This document shows, piece by piece, positions 7,229 to 13,883 of a DNA stretch of 13,883 nucleotides (its first letter is position 1; every line of letters starts with the position of its first letter). This DNA comes from Dunaliella salina (Eukaryota > Chlorophyta > Chlorophyceae > Chlamydomonadales > Dunaliellaceae): the NCBI GenBank assembly GCA_002284615.2, contig MU069557.1, forward strand, positions 270,437 to 284,319, read 5' to 3'. The notes below the pieces were generated by a model, which worked only from the letters and a program-made list of their open reading frames with translations, was not told where the DNA came from and did no database searches. The translations under genes were made by a program, and so were the position numbers.

Positions 7229-7755
7229 TTACATTGCTACATCCGCCTACCAGGGCAGCTGAGAGGAAACATAGACCTGAAACTAGACAAGTCTTAAAAA
7301 AAGCTTGTGTATAGAGGCGTCGGCTGTTGAGAAACATGTGCTCATAATATACCATAATACAGAGGTTCTCCAAGTAGGCACTGAGAAAAATGGCACAAAA
7401 AGTCTTAACCCGAATGCTCATGCGTTTGACTCAAGATTCCAGATATCCAGACACCAAGTGCATGAGAGAAATGGTCAGATGCAGATTTGCATGATACCCA
7501 GCAACAGTTTTCTTGAAAATCCCAACACCCTGTTGCAATGTTTCATGACAATAACTGCAGCAACAGCCGAAAAGCACATTCTCATGCGAGGCTCCATGTT
7601 TACTTAAACTTTAAGCAATGTCTGGCATTCATGTTTGTTCTTCTCAAGCCACACACACTAGCTTTGATGATACCAACTAAAGGATCTCTGGGATAACTCT
7701 GTACTGATGCCGTCCACAGTACAGAACCTCAGCTAGGAGGGCTTTCAGGGCAGTT
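7229..7755 (-). mobile_element. LINE-like retroelement 3' end, copy 1 (minus strand)
   Basis: Read on the minus strand, it aligns over its whole length with 12674-13217 on the plus strand, and its 3' end (gcggatgtagcaatgtaa) is shared with the short copy at 13310. Its 5' part is coding-like: a frame read from 7886 down to a stop at about 7677 includes ALKALLAEVLYCGRHQYRVI, which is recognisable in the other long copy. The rest would be 3' untranslated sequence ending at TGTAA. Shared 3' ends with different 5' limits suggest reverse transcription from the 3' end, but no reverse-transcriptase domain is in the window. Confidence 0.5.
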
Positions 7756-8151
7756 ATACATATAAAATATACATAGGATATATCCTTCCCTCCGTAAGCT
7801 GCCTCGTAGGCAGGCACAACTACGCTTCTCTTTCCTTTCTTTCCCTCCCCTTCAAAACCAGAGATCTTCAGGAAGTCAAACTGCAAATTTATTTGTAGAG
7901 CACTAAACTAGTTTGCGCTGCTGATGGGAATGGATGGCTACATGGGAGAAATGTACAGTGATTGGAATTTAGAAATCCTGGACTGCATAGTCTTTTCTTT
8001 TTCTTTTCTTTTTTATTCCAAGCACGTGTATCAGTACCAAGACAGAGTCTGAAGCTGTGCAAGCAGTCACCTTAAGGCAAGGACAGGCAGGTTCAGCAGG
8101 ATCACCGCTTAAGGTGCTGCACCAGGGGGGTGTTAGGGGTGTGTGGACCTG
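7756..8151. other. Sequence upstream of the hairpin repeat, no supported gene
   Basis: The minus-strand coding-like frame of the LINE-like copy may continue to about 7886 (GFEGEGKKGKRSVVVPAYEA), but nothing confirms it. A T/C-rich run lies at 7990-8018. Nothing else is supported. Confidence 0.3.
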
Positions 8152-8320
8152 TGATCTGGCATTGATCACCCTTCGCAACAAAATCTGGTACAAAAAGTGT
8201 ATCACCTAATTTATTTCCTACTTTTTTCTGTACCGGATTCCGTTGCAAAGGGTGATCTATGCCAGATCAAAGTTTGGCAGGAGATCTGAGAAGATCTTGG
8301 AATCATGACCCCAAATTTTA
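8152..8320 (+). repeat. Hairpin-bearing dispersed repeat, copy 2
   Basis: Arms 8152-8191 and 8230-8269 are reverse complements at 35 of 40 positions, and four of the five differences are transitions. The loop is 38 nt, almost the same as the 37 nt of copy 1. The sequence from ctatgccagatca (8257) through ttggcaggaga to catgacccc and a T-rich tract matches copy 1 near 1560-1625. Confidence 0.65.
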
Positions 8321-8499
8321 TTTTTTAAGCGTAATAATGAAAAAAGGTATTAATATTAAAAATCCGTCGGAAAAATCTCACGAGAAGTGCTCCATGAGCA
8401 TAAAGAAGTGTTAGTTGCTACGTACAGGTATAGGTGTGGGGGAAGAGCATACACCATCTACATCGGGGACGCCTGATGTAAACGGTAGTGGGGCCACCT

Positions 8500-9897
8500 T
8501 CCCTTGGAGCCCACTGAGAGGAGATATCCAGGCTGCATACCACTCTGACCCCTTGTTCTCCAGACGCAAGTACACAAGGGGACTGGAACGCTGTGAAGGC
8601 ATTTGGTACGACAAAGGAAGAGTAGTGGTGCCCAACAGCCCTTTGTTAAAGAGGCGCATTTCGGAGCTATGCCATGACAATACACAGTGGGCATGATATA
8701 TGGGTATCACTAAGGCCTATCGCCTGGTGTCTCGTGACTTTTACTGGCATGGAATGAAGTCTAATACAGAAGACTATGTGCGCCATTGTGATGCCTGCCA
8801 AAGGCATAAGGTTAGCATCCGCATGTATGGCAGAAACCTCTGTCCATTCCGAGAAGAATGGGAAAGTGTTTCTATGGATCTTATAGTGAAGCTGCCCATC
8901 ACAGCAGCTGGCATTGACACCATTGTGGTTTTGTTGACAAACTGGGCAGGATGGTACATTTTGTGCCAACTACTGAGGCAGGGCTAGACGCCAAAAGCTT
9001 CGCCAAGATTTTCGTGGACAATGTAGTCAGGCAACATGGCTTACCTATGTCGCTCATCTCAGACCCTAGTCCACAGTTCAAAAATATCTTCTGGGATTCT
9101 GTGTGCAAGCTCTTGGGCATGGATAATGCGTGCCTTCCGCCCTGAGATGGATGATCAAGCAAAGCGCACAAACGAGACCTTGGAAGAGATGCTGAGAGCC
9201 TACGTGGGCTGTGAGCACGATGACTAGGGCGATAAACTAGCATGTGCTGAGTTTGCCATCAACACGAGTCGGTACAAAAGACACCCTTCTATCCCAATTA
9301 CGGGTAGCATCCCCTAACGCCAGCAACCTTGCAATTTACCAAGATTTCAGAGTTTGCAGAAGGAATTGCGAGGGTGGCTGGCTAGAAGGTGATTGGAAGC
9401 ACTATGACAACAGATGAAGAGTGGAAAATCCAAGAGGTTGTGACATCAAGCACAAACCGGGAGACTTGATGATGGTCAACACAAAGAACCTTTGGCACTC
9501 CGAACCAGGAGTAAAGAAGCTGATGACCATGTATATGGGACCCTTTGAGGTGGAACAAAGGGTAGAAAAGGCAACTGTGAAGTTACTCTTACAAAAAGGA
9601 AAAAAACACTTCAACAATGTGTTCCATGCCCAACGCACTCAAGTCCTATGTTGGCAAGGTTGACCTTCAAGGGAAGCGGTATGTAGTGCCGCCATACGCT
9701 AGGTAGTGGCTTGCAGAAAAGCCATTGTTCGAATCACGGATCACTATGTGGCGAAGAAAGGCTGCAAAGAAATCAACGAATTTTTGGTGAAGTTGGAAGG
9801 CTATGGTCATGAACACCTGGAAACAGAAAGCTTGCTCGGCAGCAAGCTCCAATACCTAGCAAAAAAGTACACCACTGACACAGACCTGCCCACTGCG
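8500..9897 (+). pseudogene. Ty3/gypsy chromovirus integrase-chromodomain fragment, inactive
   Basis: Domains in order: the RNase H-integrase linker (DIQAAYHSDPLF, then GRVVVPNSPLLKRRI); an HHCC zinc finger with His at 8673 and Cys at 8787 and 8796; the integrase core with first Asp in SMDLIVKLP (8877) and second in LISDPSPQF (9062); AEFAIN; a GPY/F-like part (NTKNLW, MGPFEV, NNVFHA); and a chromodomain. The frame is broken by TGA at 8694-8696, a frameshift near 8940-8950, another near 9110-9140, TAG at 9225-9227, TAA at 9316-9318, TGA at 9413-9415 and shifts around 9640-9710. The catalytic Glu position reads Lys (AAG, 9162-9164), and the second zinc-finger His position reads Tyr. Reverse transcriptase, protease, gag and LTRs are not seen, so it is 5'-truncated and dead. 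Confidence 0.88.
9706..9897 (+). pseudogene. Chromodomain of the chromovirus fragment
   Basis: The frame reads KAIVRITDHYVAKKG, then EINEFLVKLEGYGHEHLETE, and a final basic helix (KLQYLAKKY). This follows the chromodomain pattern of chromovirus integrases (x-V-x-x-I-L-D-H-R, F-L-V-K-W-x-G-Y, T-W-E). The first Trp is Leu and the T-W-E Trp is absent, so the usual aromatic cage is incomplete. It ends at TGA 9898-9900, which is probably the original pol terminus. Confidence 0.75.
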
Positions 9898-9900
9898 TGA

Positions 9901-10629
9901 ACAATGTGTTTGCGGCGGACCCCTATACAAGAGGGAGGCCCTTACTGAGAAGTTTGATAACTTCCTTTGGGGTCAAGGGTGAGCCCCAAATTTGCTGGAC
10001 GAGGCCTCTGAACAACCTTGTCAAGGGTGTCCTAGGTTGAGACCATTTGCTGAAGTAGATTTTTGTGCTTCTTTCTCAATGGGTCTAGTGGGACTCACCC
10101 TCAGTTTTTGCGCTTATTGTTGGGTCTTTCCTTGAACGCACACTGATTGTGCCCAGCATAGATCTTCTTTCTTCCAATCTTGAGGATTCTATGCCCCTAA
10201 GGGACAAAGAAAGTCTTATGGCCACAAGCAGTGAAAAACTGCCCACAAGGCACGGTGTATGGCATATTAGAGCCTTTGCTCACCACTTGGAGGCCTATGG
10301 CCCAGCATTGGTAAAATTATCGGTGCGAGTCCTTGTGCCAAGACTATTGTCTTGCAAGGGCGGGGATTAGTCATCGCAATAGCTACCCCTCTTGGACGTT
10401 GAACCAAGCTAACGTTCTGAGACAAGCCGTCCATGAAGAGGAATTGGCCCACCTCCCAGGCAATCCGAGGACGGATTGGACCAGGTTGAGGGGAAATACT
10501 ACGTACAGGTTTGTACCTTCGCCGATGACGCTTGATAATTACTGGTAATAGTAATGGTGCGTGGCTGGCGAATGGTGTGAGATCATAGATCTTGGATCTA
10601 CGGGTATTTAACGGTGACCGGGGCGTAGG
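9901..10629. other. Sequence after the chromovirus pol end, possible degraded 3' UTR/LTR
   Basis: A purine-rich string (acaagagggaggccc near 9928) could be the remains of a polypurine tract, which would put a 3' LTR from about 9950. No second copy of an LTR is in the window, so this cannot be shown. Open frames on either strand lack recognisable motifs. Confidence 0.3.
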
Positions 10630-10646
10630 CTGGGTTCGACTCCCAG
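10630..10646 (+). other. Isolated tRNA T-arm-like hairpin with B-box consensus
   Basis: CTGGG-TTCGACT-CCCAG is a perfect 5-bp stem with a seven-base loop that fits the T-arm and the pol III B box. The following bases do not pair with any stretch about 65 bp upstream, and no anticodon arm folds. It is therefore not a tRNA gene; it could be a tRNA-derived SINE remnant or chance. Confidence 0.4.
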
Positions 10647-10756
10647 AGCAATATATCCCTGATTGCTTAGCCGTTAATACCTTACGTTCCGTCTCACCAG
10701 GCACTGCTGCGGGTCGTAGCATTAGTGCTTAGAGGTCCATCTAACCTCCCAGATGT

Positions 10757-11133
10757 TCTTGCCCACCCTGGCCCAGCCAGATCACCAATTGACCCCAACT
10801 TCTTACAATGGTGTCTGCTATATCATTGCTACACACCCGAGGGTAAATTTAACCAGATGGGGTAGGTTGGAAAATCCCCATTTTTCACCACAATGCCCCT
10901 TTCTCCTCTGTAAAGAGGAAGATTTGCAGCACCCTAGCTCACCAAGCCCATTTATTCAAACCTATTTTTGGCAGAGTTTGCCTTTTCAACCATCGAATAT
11001 GCCTATGAAAATTTTTTGGGGGGGATGGTACAGCCAGCGAGGCCCTAAAAAGTCTGGGAACGCTAAACCCCCAAAACAGGCCCTGAGACACCCCCCTGGT
11101 GCTGAACCCTGGTCCTGCTGAGCTAGGGTGTGC
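10757..11133. mobile_element. Possible non-autonomous element with imperfect inverted ends (partner of 2142-2615)
   Basis: The reverse complement of the left end (ggctgggccagggtgggcaa) resembles the right end (gctgagctagggtgtgcaa, about 11115-11133), with roughly four in five positions equal by eye. The interior aligns patchily with the intron repeat at 2.15 kb, best over ggcccagccag... attg.cccca.cttctt and the atgggg.aggt block. No clear target duplication and no coding capacity are seen. Confidence 0.35.
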
Positions 11134-11282
11134 AAAGCTCCGTTGCAACAGTGCAGCGTCATTCTGATATCATAATGTTGGTACAGAACCAATCACAAGG
11201 CAGTTCTCCGTTCCAAAATTCCTGAAAATGTCGACACACAAACCCACCGCTCCAAGTATCCAAGTCACATATTAAATAGTGT

Positions 11283-11773
11283 TTGAAGTCATTATGGCGA
11301 AAGGATTGTCCAATGTTCCTTTCAAGGTCAAAAAGTCAGTAAAAAATTTCGGTTTTCGATTTTCAAAAATGGAAATCGAAAATAGAATTAGGCAAGGCGA
11401 GCTTCTTTAATTGGAGGGCTGCAGCGACCCCTCTTAGCTGCTCTCGCAATTGAGACTTCAGGCACGTGGCACCCTTTTCGACCGGCTTGCGTCGACGCAT
11501 ATGAGTTTGCACTCCATATACGGTCAACGTACCCCATGCACCCATCCAGTAGCCCCATGCTTAGCCTGTCCGCCGCTGTCATATTGAGCAGCTGCGAAGA
11601 TCTCCCTCCAGAAGGTTGCTGCAGCACTCAATTGCAGAAGTCTGCCTCGGGCACCTTCCCAATCAGGCAACAGTTCCATTTTCGACTCCATTTTCGAAAA
11701 GCAAAAATTTTTGCTTACTTTCTAACCCAGGAAAGGACATTGGACATTCCTTCTGCCATAATTTACAAACTCA
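11283..11773. repeat. Large imperfect inverted repeat (foldback)
   Basis: Arm 11283-11429 aligns in reverse complement with arm 11614-11773. Shared blocks include attatggc(g/a)aaagga, tgtccaatgt, tggaaatcgaaaat/tggagtcgaaaatgg and gctgcagc(g/a)acc. The spacer is about 184 bp. Weaker similarity continues outward on both sides to roughly 11190 and 11900. No frame covers both arms. It could be a foldback or MITE-like element, or a source of double-stranded RNA if transcribed. Confidence 0.55.
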
Positions 11774-11900
11774 GCAAGCGTTTCTATATCTTCCAAATCC
11801 TGAAATGGTGATGTCCGTTCCAACTTTGTTGCCATCCGGTCCAATTGAAGGGGTGCATGTACTTGTATCATCTCAACAGAGTGTGCCTAAACCGATCGTC

Positions 11901-12405
11901 AGGAATGGTTCTATCTGGTTACAAGAGCGTCCTTTGGTTCAACCAACAAGTTGTTTGTTCTATGCCAAAAAGTCACGCATGCATGCCAAAGTCACGCCCG
12001 CTTTGTCCAATCGGTGGAACCGATCATTCCAAAAACTCCTTGTCTGTTCATAAAGCCTGTACCACCTGTACCCAACACCTGCAAGTTGCGCTCACACCAG
12101 CTGAAATGTTGTTTTTCCTTTTCAAGCCACAGGCACGTGGCCTATCAGCCATTGTGCACTCACGCACAGCCTGACAAACCCTGTGTCTGTCAACGTCACT
12201 GGACTGGATTACAAGGTACTGATGAAAGGAACATAAGGCCTTCAGTCAAAGCGTCTGACTGTAAACATGTTGAGCACCATGTTACTCTCTGCGTGCCTGT
12301 GTGCCAGTGGGCAAAACTTGTATCTGCCTCTTGCTTCATGCATGAACTCGCCGTCAGAACTTCATCGCGTTTCTCATCCCTTAGGATTCTTCATTGTGTT
12401 GTGTG
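11901..12405. other. No supported gene
   Basis: A short direct repeat (atgccaaa(aa)gtcacgc) lies at about 11961-11997. The open frame at 11951-12418 has no recognisable motif and repeat-like composition, and it runs into the element at 12406. Nothing else is supported. Confidence 0.35.
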
Positions 12406-12634
12406 TAGGGTTGGGTAGCCACCTAGGAGAGCCTCAGCGAGGGTGAGCCTCGGCGAGGCTTGGGGAGCCTATTTGGCTTATAGGCCTCACCCTCTTTGAC
12501 CCTCTTCCTACTCCAAAATGGTGCAAAAGTGCCTGAAACTACCCACAAAATCAGTGCATCCAAAAAGGCCCTATCCAAATAGGCAGAGCCTCTTCTAGGC
12601 TCGAAGAGCCTATTTGAGATGTTGGTACACCCTA
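12406..12634. mobile_element. Small hAT-like non-autonomous element (tentative)
   Basis: The left end tagggttgggtagcc and the reverse complement of the right end (tagggtgtaccaac) share a TAGGGT start. Such T/CAGGGT ends are common in hAT elements. The interior has repeated gcctc[a/g]gcgagg, including the odd palindrome gcctcggcgaggc at 12447-12459, and inverted aataggc/gcctatt motifs. I could not find an 8-bp target duplication. Confidence 0.35.
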
Positions 12635-12673
12635 TTTACCCATGGTGGCTGCCCTGAAAGCAATGCCACAAGT

Positions 12674-13233
12674 AGCTGCCCTGAGAACCTTTTTAGCTGA
12701 AGACCTGGACTGTGGGACGGCAGAGTGACCAGTACAGAGTTATCCAAGGAATCCTTTTAGATGGTTTCATCCAAGCTTGTAAGTGTGGCTTGGCTTGAGA
12801 GGAGCAAACATGGATGCCAAACATCTCTTATAATTCAAGTAAGCATGGAACTTCGCATGAGCATGTGCTTTCAGGCTGTTGCTGCAGCTCCTTTCATGTC
12901 ATGGGACATTGCAATAGGGTTCTTTGAGTTTTGAGTAAGCTGTTTTCCAAACATCGTGCAAATCTGCATCAGACCATTTTTCTCCTTGCACTTGGTGTCT
13001 GAATACCTGGAGTTTTGAGTCAAACATATGAGCTTTCCGGTCAAGACTTCTTGTGCCATTTTCTCAGTGCTTACTTGGAGAAGCTCTGCTTTCCGTGGTA
13101 TTTTGCGCGCTTGTTTCTCAACAGTTGGCGTTTCTGTTCGCGATTTCTTGGAGACTTGTCTAGTTCCAGGTCTGTGTTTTTGCTCAGCTGCCCTTGTAGG
13201 CGGATATAGCGATGTAACCTTACCTTACCTTAC
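12674..13233 (+). mobile_element. LINE-like retroelement 3' end, copy 2
   Basis: This is the plus-strand partner of 7229-7755. Shared blocks include cagtacagagttatcc, gctgttgctgcag, tgcaaatctgcat, cacttggtgtctg, gacttgtctagtt and ggcggat. Its coding-like start reads ALRTFLAED, then DCG, and breaks in frame before the block QYRVI. It ends gatgtaac followed by three cttac units (13218-13232), a simple-repeat tail like those of some non-LTR elements. A 10-bp piece (gctgccctga) is duplicated just upstream at 12648. Confidence 0.5.
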
Positions 13234-13309
13234 CCATGGCTAGTAGTGTGTGAATTGAGCGAACACAGGAAATGGGAAAGCTTTCAGGGCGCCAGGAGCT
13301 CTTGCAGAC

Positions 13310-13367
13310 CTCAGTGTTTCCGCTCAGCTGCCATTATCCGCGGATATAGCGATGTAACCTTACCTTG
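13310..13367 (+). mobile_element. LINE-like retroelement 3' end, copy 3 (short)
   Basis: Only about 58 bp remain. They match the last part of copy 2 (gtgttt..gctcagctgcc, then cggatatagcgatgtaacct and taccttg). It shares the 3' limit and lacks all 5' sequence, as expected of a severely 5'-truncated insertion. It lies 77 bp after copy 2. Confidence 0.55.
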
Positions 13368-13440
13368 CAGGACTCAGAATTCAGTGTAATGTGCGCGGCG
13401 AAAAGGCATTGCCCGGGATGTAACACAAGGCATTCGCAGG

Positions 13441-13451
13441 CCTTATATATT
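13441..13451 (+). promoter_or_regulatory. Possible TATA element before the right-edge reading frame
   Basis: ccttatatatt lies 18-28 bp before the ATG at 13469. TATA boxes usually sit about 30 bp before transcription starts, so this would leave almost no 5' leader. Weak evidence. Confidence 0.2.
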
Positions 13452-13468
13452 TGCATTGTGGCCGAATT

Positions 13469-13883
13469 ATGCCTATTTCAGCAGACGAATGCGTCAAACT
13501 GTTGAATACTCGAATCGAGCAAGGGGGGAAGGCGATTATGGCCCAGGTCATGGCTGATGTAGAGGCCCGTATCCGCTCGTACAAAAGAGCACATTATGAG
13601 GAGACACAGAGGCTTTTTGACGTTTTGTCTGAACGCGAACGAGCACGAGTCGATGAGGCTCTCAAGCGGTACAGTAACAGCGTAACCGCACCTACTGTTC
13701 TGCACACTGACCTCTTCCCCTCTCCCTGCGACCAGCAGAATGTGCTTCTAGCTTGCGCAGATGTAGCTATCCACAACTTTCATGCTTTCCGATCCCAAGA
13801 CCAGTTTGTGAGAGCCAGATTGTACTCTGTTCGACATCTTCGCTCCAAGAGCACTGCTCCTTTGGCTTGTGATGCTACCCCTT
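13469..13883 (+). CDS. Unknown protein, N-terminal 138 residues, runs off the window
   Basis: The ATG at 13469 opens a frame without stop to the last base. It begins MPISADECVKLLNTRIEQGG, then has a charged, probably helical stretch (about residues 20-68: AQVMADVEARIRSYKRAHYE, then RLFDVLSERERARVDEALKR) that could form a coiled coil. A less charged part follows (DLFPSPCDQQNVLLACADVA, then FHAFRSQDQFVRARLYSVRH). No zinc finger, protease, reverse-transcriptase or nuclease motif is visible so far. The opposite strand also has short open frames here, but this frame is longer and protein-like in composition. It could be exon 1 of a host gene or the first ORF of a transposable element. I do not recognise it. 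Confidence 0.5.
   Translation, partial: MPISADECVKLLNTRIEQGGKAIMAQVMADVEARIRSYKRAHYEETQRLFDVLSERERARVDEALKRYSNSVTAPTVLHTDLFPSPCDQQNVLLACADVAIHNFHAFRSQDQFVRARLYSVRHLRSKSTAPLACDATP

Noticed and set aside
7149..7421. Minus-strand 90-residue hydrophobic frame as a membrane protein
   Set aside because: It lies in the untranslated-like part of the LINE-like repeat. The homologous copy at 13.0-13.2 kb needs several frame changes to give the same peptide, so it is nucleotide and not protein conservation.
8418..10510. Exact 12-bp match (ctacgtacaggt) at 8418 and 10499 as a target duplication around the chromovirus fragment
   Set aside because: Too long for a Ty3/gypsy target duplication, and several exact 12-mer matches are expected by chance in a window of this size.
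10570..10654. tRNA gene
   Set aside because: The T-arm is perfect, but acceptor and anticodon stems do not pair at the required positions.
11951..12418. 155-residue plus-strand frame as a gene
   Set aside because: No motif; it starts in a short direct repeat and runs into the hAT-like element.

Overview
The window looks like nuclear DNA of a eukaryote, most likely a green alga. Coding sequence is split by GT-AG introns whose acceptors are pyrimidine-rich and mostly end in tgcag or ccag. The copies of one dispersed repeat end at TGTAA, the usual green-algal poly(A) signal. Much of the rest is decayed transposable elements and minisatellites. There is no operon-like packing, no rRNA, no convincing tRNA and no CRISPR array. 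The assignment to green algae is inference from these traits, not from a marker gene.

Region 1-5245 (+): the 3' part of one host gene, entered in an intron. I join three exons by reading frame: 107-469, 3227-3306 and 4738-5245. They give 316 residues and a stop. Exon 1 carries one copy of a repeat of the type A-[VL]-R-x(3)-G-x(4)-A. The end of exon 1, exon 2 and the start of exon 3 together rebuild a second copy, which is the best support for the splicing. The protein ends in a winged-helix-like module. The first intron (2757 bp) holds a 30-bp minisatellite, a broken cysteine-rich reading frame, a hairpin-bearing repeat, a diverged mobile-element-like repeat and a threefold repeat of the exon 2 acceptor. 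The second intron (1431 bp) is mostly a degenerate 65-100-bp tandem array.

Region 5246-6267: two more copies of the winged-helix tail, each with its own stop, then about five copies of a 37-38-bp repeat, then non-coding sequence.

Region 6268-8410: a 622-bp non-autonomous Tc1/mariner-type (pogo/Tigger-like) element with intact inverted ends and a TA duplication; a minus-strand copy of a LINE-like 3' end; and the second copy of the hairpin-bearing repeat.

Region 8411-10750: a broken Ty3/gypsy chromovirus fragment (integrase zinc finger, core, GPY/F-like domain, chromodomain) with several stops and frameshifts and a lysine where the catalytic glutamate should be. Anonymous sequence follows, with an isolated T-arm-like hairpin.

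Region 10751-13380: a diverged partner of the intron repeat at 2.15 kb; a large imperfect inverted repeat at 11.28-11.77 kb; a small hAT-like element; and two plus-strand copies of the LINE-like 3' end.

Region 13469-13883: an open reading frame of 138 codons runs off the right edge. It has no recognised function and is the cleanest single-exon coding signal in the window.

The recurring theme is local tandem duplication of splice acceptors and terminal coding sequence within the one host gene (at about 0.01-0.12, 2.9-3.3 and 5.1-5.65 kb).
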